Source of the DNA: Panacagrimonas sp965216805
GTDB lineage: Bacteria; Pseudomonadota; Gammaproteobacteria; Nevskiales; Nevskiaceae
Assembly (NCBI RefSeq): GCF_965216805.1
Contig: NZ_CBDCGN010000003.1
Span: 1,922,001-1,986,000, forward strand
Length of the DNA: 64,000 nt
Direction: 5' to 3'
Shown here: positions 23,909-33,429 of the stretch, piece by piece
Position numbering within the stretch: the stretch's first letter is position 1
How the letters are laid out: the number at the start of each line of letters is the position of its first letter
The notes under the pieces: generated by a model
The model's database searches: none
What the model was told of the DNA's origin: nothing
What the model saw: only the letters and a program-made list of their open reading frames with translations
Translations under genes and position numbers: made by a program

Positions 23909-24571
23909 ATGACCAACCCACCACGCCTGAGTCCCGTCAAGATCGTTCTGGCCGAAAGCCAGACCCTGATACGCGCCGCCTTGCGCCTGCTGCTGGAAAC
24001 CCAGGCGCATGCCGAGGTGGTTGCCGAAGTGGCTGACGGGCAGGAGCTGCTGTCTGCGGTCGGTCGCTTGCGCCCGCGGGCGGCCATGGTGGAGCTGGAC
24101 CTTCCCGTGGTCAGCGGGATCGACGCGCTGGCGCAGATCCGTCGCCATTACCCGGAGGTGGCCGTTCTGTTGCTCGCCAGCCGGCCCGACGCCGGGCAGG
24201 TCAAGGCGGCGTTGCGCCAGGGCGCGGCCGGGATCCTGACCCGCCAGGCCGAGCCGCAGGAGCTTGGCTTGGCGCTGCGCGCGGTGGAAAAGCAGCAGGT
24301 CTACATCAGCCCTGCGGTGTCGCATCTGCTGCTGGACCGTCGCGACGCTACGCGCGTGGAAGACAGTGCCCAGCTCACCTTGCGCCAACGGCAAGTGCTC
24401 ACCCTGATCGGCAAGGGGCGCTCCACCAAGGAGATCGCGCAGTTGCTGGGTGTGAGCGTCAAGACGGTGGAAACCCATCGAGCGCGGCTGATGCAGACCC
24501 TGGGCCTGTATGGCACCAATGCCCTGATGCGGGTTGCCCTGCGCTGGGGCCTGGACGCGCACGAACACTGA
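23909..24571 (+). CDS. NarL/LuxR-type response regulator with degenerate receiver
   Basis: The 220-residue protein has a receiver-like domain and a C-terminal LuxR helix-turn-helix (LTLRQRQVLTLIGKGRSTKE, then VSVKTVETHRARL). The receiver lacks the phosphorylation chemistry. The acidic pair is Ala15-Glu16 (family Asp-Asp), the phosphoacceptor position is Glu62 (context MVELDLPVVSG), the Thr/Ser position is Ala90, and the conserved Lys is Arg112. Glu at the acceptor site can mimic phosphorylation, so it may act constitutively or by another signal. No sensor kinase is adjacent. ATG 23909 was chosen because the conserved domain starts right after it. It precedes the dyad-rich region upstream of rpoN. 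Confidence 0.85.
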   Translation: MTNPPRLSPVKIVLAESQTLIRAALRLLLETQAHAEVVAEVADGQELLSAVGRLRPRAAMVELDLPVVSGIDALAQIRRHYPEVAVLLLASRPDAGQVKAALRQGAAGILTRQAEPQELGLALRAVEKQQVYISPAVSHLLLDRRDATRVEDSAQLTLRQRQVLTLIGKGRSTKEIAQLLGVSVKTVETHRARLMQTLGLYGTNALMRVALRWGLDAHEH

Positions 24572-24583
24572 GCCGGGGGTTTC

Positions 24584-24713
24584 AGGACGTGCCAGTGGCA
24601 CGTCCTGCCCGGCGAAGGCTTGGGGCTGGGGCCCCAAGCGCGCGCAGCTTGTGAGGGCGGGCGAGCTTGACGGAATTCCGTCAGCCCTCAGGGAAACCCT
24701 GACAAGCCGTCAG
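24584..24713. promoter_or_regulatory. Five dyad symmetries upstream of rpoN
   Basis: Between the NarL-type regulator and rpoN there are five dyads in 130 bases. A 10-bp stem AGGACGTGCC/GGCACGTCCT with a three-base loop spans 24584-24606. A 9-bp stem GCTTGGGGC/GCCCCAAGC spans 24618-24639. A 16-bp perfect palindrome TGACGGAATTCCGTCA is at 24668-24683. TCAGGG-AAA-CCCTGA is at 24688-24702, and CTGAC/GTCAG at 24699-24713. The first two could terminate or stabilise the upstream mRNA, though no T-tract follows. The palindrome, about 105 bases before the rpoN start, looks like an operator. Confidence 0.5.
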
Positions 24714-24787
24714 GAAAAGACCGCTTAGCTGAATGAGCGCCGCGGGCAACCATGGGTCACCGAGAACGCATGACCCAGGGAGTCCAC

Positions 24788-26254
24788 ATGAAAACCAACC
24801 TCAACGTTCGCGCCACCCAGTCGATGGTGCTGACGCCGCAGTTGCTGCAGTCCATCCGTCTGCTGCAGTTGTCGGCGATGGAGCTGGAGCAGGAGGTGGA
24901 GCAGGCCCTGGAAGACAACGTCATGCTGGAAGCTGACGAAGGCGCCGACGATTCCGTGCCCGAGGCGGTCGCGGAAATGCCGGCGGGCGACGCCGGCGAA
25001 GCCGAGGTGAACGCGGCCACCGGCTGCGATGCCAATGCCCATTCCGAGGTGGAAGCGGACTTCGACTGGTCCAGTCGCGAAAGCTGGTCCGGCGGCGAGC
25101 CTGGTGATGACGACGAGGAGCACTGGACCGCCCGTACCGCAGCGCCGGAAACCTCCGATGCCCGCATTGCCGCGCTGGAGCAGTTGCGCCTGATCATCGG
25201 CACCCCGCGCGAGGCTGCCATCGTCGCCAGGATCCTGGAGAACATCGACGACAACGGCTATCTGGAAGGATCGCTCGGCGAGATCGGCTCGGCGCTGGGC
25301 GCTGAATTCGACGCCAGCGCCGTTGAACTCGAAGCGGCGTTGGCGCTGGTACAGAGCGTGGAGCCCACCGGCTTTGGCGCACGCAACCTGCCGGAGTGCC
25401 TGTCGCTGCAGTTGCAGGCCTTGCCAGGTGACACGCTGGGTCGCGAAGTGGCGCTGTACCTGGTCGCGCATTGCCTCGACCTGGTGGCCGAGCGCCGCCT
25501 GGAGCAGGTTCGTATTGAACTCAAGGTCGGCGAAGCCGAGATGAAGGCCGCGTTCAATCTGATCCTGGCGCTGGACCCCAAGCCCGGCGCCTCGCAGGGC
25601 GCGCCGGCCGAGGCCGCCATTCCGGACGTGATCGTCAGTGGTCGTCCCGGTGCATGGAAAGTCGAACTCAACCCGCATCGCCTGCCGCGTGTGCGCGTCA
25701 ACAGCACCTATGAGCGTGCGGTGGCGACTTCATCCACCCACAAGGCGCTCAAGGACAAGCTGCAGGAAGCGCGCTGGCTGGTACGCGGACTGGAAATGCG
25801 CCACGAAACGCTGCTCAAGACCGCCCGTGCCGTGTTCGAGCGCCAGAAGGGTTTCCTGGAATCCGGCGAAGAAAAGATGGTGCCACTGACCTTGCGCGAG
25901 GTGGCCGAGGCCATCGGCATGCACGAGTCCACCGTGTGCCGCGTCACCATGGCCAAGTTCATCCAGACCCCTTGGGGCGTGTACGACTTCAAGGCGTTCT
26001 TCCCGAGCCAGATCACCGGTTCCGACAGCGAGGCCTCCGGCACCGCGGTGAAGGCCATGATCCGCCGCATCGTCGATGGCGAGAGTCGCCGCAATCCGCT
26101 GTGCGACGGCGCCATCGCGGCGATCCTGCTGCGCAACGGTATTCGTGTTGCGCGGCGTACGGTCGCCAAGTACCGTGAAGCGATGAAGATCGCGCCCGCC
26201 ACTGCACGGCGCGAAGTGCCGGTCAGGCGCGGCCACCTGAGCCTGGTGGGTTAG
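24788..26254 (+). CDS. rpoN: RNA polymerase sigma-54 factor RpoN
   Basis: RpoN is the alternative sigma factor that needs an AAA+ activator to open promoters. The 488-residue protein starts with region I (RATQSMVLTPQLLQSIRLLQLSA), has an acidic region II, and carries the C-terminal RpoN box ARRTVAKYRE at residues 455-464, which contacts the -24 element. It ends with a short extension after the box. ATG 24788 is chosen because GGGAG lies 8 bases upstream and region I starts here; in-frame ATGs at 24752 and 24770 would only add 6 to 12 unconserved residues. It heads rpoN-vemR-fleQ, known from Xanthomonas as a motility and virulence regulatory operon with rpoN2. Confidence 0.93.
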   Translation: MKTNLNVRATQSMVLTPQLLQSIRLLQLSAMELEQEVEQALEDNVMLEADEGADDSVPEAVAEMPAGDAGEAEVNAATGCDANAHSEVEADFDWSSRESWSGGEPGDDDEEHWTARTAAPETSDARIAALEQLRLIIGTPREAAIVARILENIDDNGYLEGSLGEIGSALGAEFDASAVELEAALALVQSVEPTGFGARNLPECLSLQLQALPGDTLGREVALYLVAHCLDLVAERRLEQVRIELKVGEAEMKAAFNLILALDPKPGASQGAPAEAAIPDVIVSGRPGAWKVELNPHRLPRVRVNSTYERAVATSSTHKALKDKLQEARWLVRGLEMRHETLLKTARAVFERQKGFLESGEEKMVPLTLREVAEAIGMHESTVCRVTMAKFIQTPWGVYDFKAFFPSQITGSDSEASGTAVKAMIRRIVDGESRRNPLCDGAIAAILLRNGIRVARRTVAKYREAMKIAPATARREVPVRRGHLSLVG

Positions 26255-26281
26255 CGTGAACCGGGCCTGCGGGGGAGCGTG

Positions 26282-26657
26282 ATGGAAAAAGTGCGAACAC
26301 TGCTGATCGACGACAACAAGGGCTTCGTGGTGCTGGCGCGGCACCTGTTGGCGACGGTGCCGGAGGTCGACGTGGTCGGTTGCGGCTACGACGGTTATGA
26401 CGCCGTGCGTCTGGCTGAAGAGCTGCGTCCGGATCTGATCATCATGGACCTGGCCATGCCCGGCATGGGCGGGCTGCAGGCCACGCGGCTGATCAAGGCG
26501 CAGGACGCACCGCCGCGCATCGTCATCGCCAGTCACTACGACGACGCCAGCCACCGCGAGCATGCCGCCGGTGCGGGCGCCGACGGCTTCGTCAACAAGC
26601 AGGAATTCGAACACCGTATTCCCGAGATTGTGCGCAGCTTCGCGGCGGGGGCCACGC

Positions 26658-26665
<8 letters not shown>
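26282..26665 (+). CDS. vemR: Single-domain response regulator VemR
   Basis: A 127-residue stand-alone receiver with intact chemistry: the acidic pair in LLIDDNKG, the phosphoacceptor Asp in IIMDLAMPGMGG, and the Lys in GFVNKQE. There is no output domain. In Xanthomonas campestris VemR sits between rpoN2 and fleQ and affects motility, exopolysaccharide and virulence; the identical order here supports the name. ATG 26282 follows a GGGGGAG site, and GTG 26279 is an alternative. It overlaps fleQ by eight bases. The kinase that would phosphorylate it is not in the window. Confidence 0.88.
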
Positions 26666-28211
<1,546 letters not shown>

Positions 28212-28280
28212 GCTCGAAAACTACAGCTGGACGCCGATAGCGCGTTCGAACGTTGCACTCTCCGTAAAAACGGTAGTTGG

Positions 28281-28410
28281 CCACGGATGACACGGATTAA
28301 AAATAGCTCTGCTGAGGATCGTTGCTTTACCGGGTTGTTTGACTTGATCGGCGTTGGCAACCAGACGATTTTCAAGCCGTGTCATCCGTGTCATCCGTGT
28401 CATCCGTGGC
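28281..28410. repeat. Inverted/tandem TCATCCGTG repeats in the spacer after fleQ
   Basis: Three perfect tandem copies of TCATCCGTG run from 28382 to 28408, with a partial copy before them. The inverted complement CCACGGATGACACGGATT lies at 28281-28298, about 80 bases upstream, so the two could pair. The spacer 28212-28542 between fleQ and the convergent monooxygenase gene holds no gene I can support. A related decamer repeat lies at 9754-9773. Confidence 0.65.
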
Positions 28411-28542
28411 AAATGCTTTTTCCAGGTTTACAGTCGCCAGCAGGCGTTTGACGCCATCTGCGTTAAGTGCTTCTTGTAGGTCGAGGCCGAAAATTTCGCA
28501 GAGGCTGTTTCCCGACCCGGAGCGGTGGCCGTTCATCGCAGC

Positions 28543-28818
28543 TCAGTGGCGCGAGCGGTAAACCTCGTAGAACTCGACTTCCGGCGCCGGCAGATTGCAG
28601 TCCGCGAGTATGGACTGAAACGGCGCACTCGCCATCAGCCGTTCGAAGGCTTCCCGCGATTCCCACACGCCGCTGACGAGCATGCCGTCGCCGGTGCGGG
28701 CGCAGACATGGCAGCCGAGTTCGGGGATGTTGGCTTCCTCGTAATCGGCGATGCGGTCGTAGGCGGCCAGCAGATGCGCGTGTTCGCCTTTGACCTTCAC
28801 GGTGATGAATACGGCCAT
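28543..28818 (-). CDS. Antibiotic biosynthesis monooxygenase (ABM) domain protein
   Basis: The 91-residue product is a small dimeric alpha-beta barrel of the ABM/HapK-like type: VFITVKVKGEHAHLLAAY, GCHVCARTGDGMLVSGVWESREAFERLMAS, and the C-terminal VEFYEVYR strand. Family members include quinol and heme-cleaving monooxygenases, but the substrate here is unknown. The start ATG 28818 is preceded by GGAGC on the reverse strand; the upstream extension to 28893 is not conserved. The prolyl oligopeptidase gene is upstream on the same strand with a gap of about 115 bases. Confidence 0.7.
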   Translation of the reverse strand: MAVFITVKVKGEHAHLLAAYDRIADYEEANIPELGCHVCARTGDGMLVSGVWESREAFERLMASAPFQSILADCNLPAPEVEFYEVYRSRH

Positions 28819-28934
28819 CGTTTGCTCCTGGGCTGATCGCACGCCGATGCTTGAGACAGACGGGTTCTGGGGCGGCGCCGCCAACGTAAGCAATGCCCAA
28901 GGTCAGTGGGATAGGCGCAGGTGATGCGCGCCAT

Positions 28935-31016
28935 TCATCGAAGCTGCTTGAGCAGGAACGCATAAGCCAGCGCGTCCATGTAGGCGTGTTGTTCGAGGTT
29001 GGCCGCGCCGCCGTGTCCGCCCTCGATGTTCTCGTAGTACAGCGTGTCGTGGCCTTGTTCGAGCAGGCGCGCGGCGAACTTGCGTGCATGCCCCGGGTGC
29101 ACGCGATCGTCACGCGTCGAGGTGCTCAGAAATACGCGCGGGTAGTCGCGGTCCTTGTGCAGGTTCTGGTACGGCGAGTACTTCGACAGATACGCCCAGT
29201 CCGCGGGCAGGTCGGGATTGCCGTACTCGCTCATCCAGCTGGCACCAGCGAGCAGGCGGTGGTAGCGGCGCATGTCGAGCAAAGGTACGCGGCACACCAC
29301 CGCGCCAAACAACTCCGGTCGCTGCGTCATGACGGCGCCTACCAGCAGGCCGCCGTTGCTGCCGCCGCTGATGCCGAGGTGCTTTGGCGAGGTGATTCGG
29401 CGTGCAATCAGGTCTTCGGCCACCGCGATGAAATCGTCGAAGGCGCGCTGGCGATGTTCGCGCAGCGCCGCCTGGTGCCAGGCGGGCCCGAATTCGCCGC
29501 CGCCGCGGATATTGGCCACCACGTAGACGCCGCCCTGTTCGAGCCAGGCGGCGCCGGTGGCGGCCTGATAACCCGGCGTCAGCGAAATCTGGAAGCCGCC
29601 ATAACCGTACAACAAGGTGGGATGGCTGCCGTCGGCGTCAAGTTTGCGCCGGCTGACCTGGAAGTAGGGCACCGCGGTGCCGTCGCGGGAGCGGGCCTGC
29701 CGCTGTTCGACGACCAGACCGGTGGTATCGAAGTAGGCGGGCAATTGCTTGAGCAGTTCCTGATCGGTGCGGCCGATGCTGCCTTCCAGCAGGCGTGTGG
29801 GGTTGAGGAAATCCTCCACCGTGAGGAAGTAGTCGTCGCTGTGGTCGGGGTCGATGCCTTCGGCCTGAACCTCGGCCAGTTCCGGTACCGCAATCGGTAT
29901 GCGCTGCCAGCGACCGTCGCTGTAGCGCAGCGCCAGGACACGTCCCCTCACGCTGTCGAGCAGATTGAGCAGCAGACCGTTGCGGGTTCGGCTGTAGCTG
30001 TCCAGCGTGATCTGCGGGGTCGGCGCGAACAGCACTTCAAAGCCGCGCTGTCCTTCGATGAAGTCCACCAGCGGAATCGCGATCAGGCTGCCATTGGCAT
30101 ATGTGTGGCCGGTGATGCGCCAGGGGCTGCGCAGATGCAGCAGCAGGTGATCCTGGAACAGCTCCAGCTCCGCATCCTGCGGAACGTCGAGTCGGGCCAG
30201 ATGGTCGCCGACGCGCAGGACGTACTCGAACGAGAAAAAACTGATCGCGCGGCGCAGGATCTCGCGCTGGCGGTCGGGCTCGTTATAGACCAGCGCATCG
30301 ACGCCGACATCGCTGGTGTCGCCCGCGTAGAGGGTCTGCGCCGCGTTGATCGGGGTGCCGCGCGTCCATTGCTTGACGATGCGCGGATAGCCGGATTCGG
30401 TGAGGCTGCCTGGACCGAAGTCGCTGGCCACCAGCACGCTGTCGGCATTGCGCCAGACGATGTCATGTTTGGCCTCGGCCAGTTGGAAGCCGTCGTCCAC
30501 GAAGCGTCTGCGCGGAATATCGAACTCGCGCACCACGTGCGCGTCGGCGCCGCCGCGCGACAATTTGAGCAAGCAGCTCTCGTACCGGGGATACAGGCAG
30601 GTTGCGCCCTTCCACACCCAGTTCTCGTTTTCGTCGGCTGCCAGGCGGTCCAGGTCCAGCACCGTTTCCCATGCCGGCGCCGCCTTGCGGTATTCCTCGC
30701 GCGTGGTGCGTCGCCATATCCCGCGTGGCTGCGCGGCGTCCCGCCAGAAGTTGTAGACCCAGCCCCCCAGCTGTTCGACCGATGGAATGCGCGCTTCGGA
30801 GTTGTAGATCCGCAGCAGGCGTTGATACAGCGCGTCGAAGGCTGGCGAGGCCTCCAATTCCTTGCGCGAAATGTCGTTGCGTTCGCGCACCCAGGTCAGG
30901 GCGCGGTCGCTCTCGACCTCCTCCAGCCACAGGTAGGAATCGTCAGCGCTGATGGTTGCCGCGCGCGCGCCGGCCACGGCGAACAGGGCCAGCATCGCGG
31001 CCTTCCACGGTTTCAT
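28935..31016 (-). CDS. Prolyl oligopeptidase family serine peptidase (S9A)
   Basis: The 693-residue precursor begins with a signal peptide (MKPWKAAMLALFAVAGARA), so the enzyme is predicted to be periplasmic. The N-terminal beta-propeller starts with YLWLEEVESDRALTWV, the family's opening. The catalytic domain has Ser553 in GISGGSNGGLLV, the Asp in STRDDRVHPGHA, and the His in EGGHGGAANLEQ. Such peptidases cleave after proline in short peptides. ATG 31016 begins the signal peptide; an upstream in-frame ATG at 31079 would mask it. The gene is divergent from eutB. Confidence 0.9.
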   Translation of the reverse strand: MKPWKAAMLALFAVAGARAATISADDSYLWLEEVESDRALTWVRERNDISRKELEASPAFDALYQRLLRIYNSEARIPSVEQLGGWVYNFWRDAAQPRGIWRRTTREEYRKAAPAWETVLDLDRLAADENENWVWKGATCLYPRYESCLLKLSRGGADAHVVREFDIPRRRFVDDGFQLAEAKHDIVWRNADSVLVASDFGPGSLTESGYPRIVKQWTRGTPINAAQTLYAGDTSDVGVDALVYNEPDRQREILRRAISFFSFEYVLRVGDHLARLDVPQDAELELFQDHLLLHLRSPWRITGHTYANGSLIAIPLVDFIEGQRGFEVLFAPTPQITLDSYSRTRNGLLLNLLDSVRGRVLALRYSDGRWQRIPIAVPELAEVQAEGIDPDHSDDYFLTVEDFLNPTRLLEGSIGRTDQELLKQLPAYFDTTGLVVEQRQARSRDGTAVPYFQVSRRKLDADGSHPTLLYGYGGFQISLTPGYQAATGAAWLEQGGVYVVANIRGGGEFGPAWHQAALREHRQRAFDDFIAVAEDLIARRITSPKHLGISGGSNGGLLVGAVMTQRPELFGAVVCRVPLLDMRRYHRLLAGASWMSEYGNPDLPADWAYLSKYSPYQNLHKDRDYPRVFLSTSTRDDRVHPGHARKFAARLLEQGHDTLYYENIEGGHGGAANLEQHAYMDALAYAFLLKQLR

Positions 31017-31114
31017 CGGCAACCGAGTCCAGAAATGATGATCGGGCCTCAACTTAGCGGCCGCAGTCGCAGGCCGCAAACCTGATCGCAGGCGACGACG
31101 GCGGCGCAGCGCGC

Positions 31115-31120
31115 CACAAT
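31115..31120 (+). promoter_or_regulatory. Possible -10 box close to the eutB start
   Basis: CACAAT ends six bases before the eutB ATG. If used, the transcript would start at or next to the start codon, as proposed for argA. No -35 resembling TTGACA is at the right distance, so this is tentative. Confidence 0.25.
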
Positions 31121-31126
31121 GCGGCC

Positions 31127-32524
31127 ATGGCCTACACCTCGCACGTCGGCGTTCGCGGCTATCGCTTTGCGGACCTGCGCGAATTGCTGTCCAAGGCTTC
31201 GCCGGAACGCTCAGGCGATCGTCTTGCGGGCATCGCCGCGGTCAGCGCCGAGGAGCGCTGGGCCGCACGCCTGGCCCTGGCCGATCTGCCGTTGACGCGC
31301 TTTCTGGACGAGTGGGTGATCGACCCGGGGATCGACGAGGTGTCGGCGCTGATCCAGACCCGGTTCGAGCCCGAGGCCTTCGCGCCGCTGCGTTCGATGA
31401 GCGTCGGCGCGCTTCGCGACTGGCTGCTGTCGGACGCCGTGGACGGCAACATGCTGAACTCGCTGGCGTCCGGCCTGATGCCGGAGATGCTGGCGGCGGT
31501 GAGCAAGCTGATGCGCAACCAGGATCTGATTCTGGTGGCGCGCAAGGTCCGTGTGCGCACGCACTTTCGCAGCGGTCTGGGCGGCCCCGGCGTTCTTGCG
31601 GTGCGCCTGCAGCCCAATCACCCGGTCGACGATGCTCGCGGCATCGCAGCGTCGATACTCGACGGTCTGCTGCTCGGCTGCGGCGACGCCTGCATCGGCA
31701 TCAATCCGGCCAGCGACGAGCCTGCGCAGCTGGCGTCGCTATGGCGGCTGCTGGACGAACTGATCGCGCGCTTCGAGATCCCTACCCAGTCCTGCGTTCT
31801 CGCCCACGTCACCCGCCAGATTGCGGCGATCGAGGCCGGGTTGCCGCTGGACCTGGTGTTCCAGTCCATCGGCGGCACGCAAGCGCTCAACGACAGCTTC
31901 GGCGTCAATCTCGAACGGCTGCGCGAAGCGCATGACGCGGTGCGCTCGCTCAAGCGCGGCGACGCGGACGCCAACCTGATGTACTTCGAAACCGGGCAGG
32001 GCAGTGCGCTGTCGGCCAATGCCCACCATGGCGTCGATCAGCAAACCCTGGAAGCGCGTGCCTACGCGGTGGCGCGGGAGTTTTCGCCGCTGCTGGTCAA
32101 TAGCGTGGTCGGTTTCATCGGGCCGGAGTATCTGTACGACGGCAAGCAGATTCTGCGTGCGGCGCTGGAGGACCATTTCTGCGGCAAGCTGCTGGGCCTG
32201 CCGATGGGCGTGGATGTCTGCTACACCAACCACGCCGAGGCCGACCAAGACGACATGGACACCCTGCTGACGGTGCTGGGTGCTGCCGGCGTGAACTACA
32301 TCATGGGCGTGCCGGGTGCCGACGACGTCATGCTCAACTACCAGTCCACCAGCTTTCACGATGCACTGTATCTGCGTCGTGTGTTGGGCTTGCGACCGGC
32401 GCCGGAGTTCGAGACCTGGCTGCAGCGCCAGGGCATCGTCGATGCAACCGGCACACCGGCGGCCGACGGTGCGGCCGCCGTGCTGACCGACCTGCGTCGA
32501 TTCGTGGACGCTGCGAACGCATGA
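31127..32524 (+). CDS. eutB: Ethanolamine ammonia-lyase large subunit
   Basis: EutB is the catalytic subunit of the adenosylcobalamin-dependent enzyme that splits ethanolamine into acetaldehyde and ammonia. The 465-residue length fits (E. coli 453). Recognisable blocks include LASGLMPEMLAAVSKLMRNQ, YFETGQGSALSANAHHGVDQQ with substrate-binding residues, GPEYLYDGKQILRAALEDHF, and MGVDVCYTNHAEADQDDMD, all typical of EutB. The start is ATG 31127. The stop overlaps the eutC start (ATGA). No permease, aldehyde dehydrogenase, reactivase EutA or microcompartment genes are present. Confidence 0.93.
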   Translation: MAYTSHVGVRGYRFADLRELLSKASPERSGDRLAGIAAVSAEERWAARLALADLPLTRFLDEWVIDPGIDEVSALIQTRFEPEAFAPLRSMSVGALRDWLLSDAVDGNMLNSLASGLMPEMLAAVSKLMRNQDLILVARKVRVRTHFRSGLGGPGVLAVRLQPNHPVDDARGIAASILDGLLLGCGDACIGINPASDEPAQLASLWRLLDELIARFEIPTQSCVLAHVTRQIAAIEAGLPLDLVFQSIGGTQALNDSFGVNLERLREAHDAVRSLKRGDADANLMYFETGQGSALSANAHHGVDQQTLEARAYAVAREFSPLLVNSVVGFIGPEYLYDGKQILRAALEDHFCGKLLGLPMGVDVCYTNHAEADQDDMDTLLTVLGAAGVNYIMGVPGADDVMLNYQSTSFHDALYLRRVLGLRPAPEFETWLQRQGIVDATGTPAADGAAAVLTDLRRFVDAANA

Positions 32525-33429
32525 AACGACTGCCCGCTCCAGACGTCAGCACTGCCATCACCGAGCCGGCCGCTGGCTGGAAAGAGCTGGCGGTGTTGAC
32601 CCCTGCGCGGGTTGCGCTGGGCCGCAGCGGCGTCAGCCTGCCGACCCGCGAGCTGCTGTCGCTCGGGTTGGCGCATGCGCGGGCGCGCGACGCCGTGCAC
32701 ACGCCTCTGGACGTGACCCGGTTGATCGGCGAACTGGTGGCGGACGGCTGGCCCGCCGTGCTGCAGGTTTGCAGTCGCGCCCAGGACCGCGCCCGTTATC
32801 TCGCGCGGCCCGACTGGGGGCGCACGCTGTCCGACGCATCGCGGGCCGAGCTCGACCATGCGCACGACGCGCCGGGCGTGCGCGGGGTCGATCTGTTGCT
32901 GGTGCTCGGCGATGGTCTGTCGTCCGCCGCTGTGCAGCGTCACGCCCCTGCGCTGCTGCGCGCGCTCAGGCCCCGACTCGGGCATCTGCGCGTGGCACCG
33001 GTGGTGGTCGCCACCCAGGCACGCGTGGCGCTGGCCGACGAACTCGGGCAACGCTTCGGCGCCAGGGTCGCGGCCAGCATCATCGGCGAGCGGCCCGGGC
33101 TTTCCTCGCCCGACAGCCTGGGCATCTATCTCACCGCGCAGCCGCGCGTGGGTCGCGTCGATGCCGAGCGCAATTGCATCTCCAACATCCACCAAGCCGG
33201 AATGAGCTACGACGAGGCGGCGTTGCAATGTGCGGCCCTGATCGAAGCGGCGCTGAATCGGGGCGTGACCGGTGTGGCGCTGGCGGGTCTGTCCGCCGCA
33301 GCCGGCGCGGTCCGGGCTTCGCGCGCTAGCGACGCGGCAACGGCCGGCGATCCGGGTCCCAGTTCCGCGGCAGAGCCTCGCGCACTTCCGCGCGACGTGC
33401 GGCGAGCCGCGCGCGGTCCTGCGGAGTGA
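32521..33429 (+). CDS. eutC: Ethanolamine ammonia-lyase small subunit, C-terminally extended
   Basis: EutC pairs with EutB and helps bind the cobalamin cofactor. Diagnostic pieces are ARVALGRSGVSLPTRELLSLGLAHARARDAV, RPDWGRTLSD, GLSSAAVQRHAPALLRAL, and RPGLSSPDSLGIYLT, followed by GRVDAERNCISNIHQAG. The 302 residues include about 40 beyond the usual family end near GVTGVALAGLSA, rich in Ala, Arg and Pro. That tail runs 104 bases into the 3' end of the convergent bepA-like gene. I think the original stop was lost and translation now runs into the neighbour's antisense. It overlaps eutB by four bases. Confidence 0.88.
   Translation: MKRLPAPDVSTAITEPAAGWKELAVLTPARVALGRSGVSLPTRELLSLGLAHARARDAVHTPLDVTRLIGELVADGWPAVLQVCSRAQDRARYLARPDWGRTLSDASRAELDHAHDAPGVRGVDLLLVLGDGLSSAAVQRHAPALLRALRPRLGHLRVAPVVVATQARVALADELGQRFGARVAASIIGERPGLSSPDSLGIYLTAQPRVGRVDAERNCISNIHQAGMSYDEAALQCAALIEAALNRGVTGVALAGLSAAAGAVRASRASDAATAGDPGPSSAAEPRALPRDVRRAARGPAE

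Noticed and set aside
24596..24610. Sigma-54 promoter at TGGCACGTCCTGC upstream of rpoN
   Set aside because: The GG and GC elements are 8 rather than 10 bases apart, so it fails the -24/-12 spacing.
28893..31085. Long forward open frame (730 codons) opposite the prolyl oligopeptidase gene
   Set aside because: It is the antisense shadow of a clearly conserved S9 peptidase in GC-rich DNA; it has no domain and uses unnatural composition.
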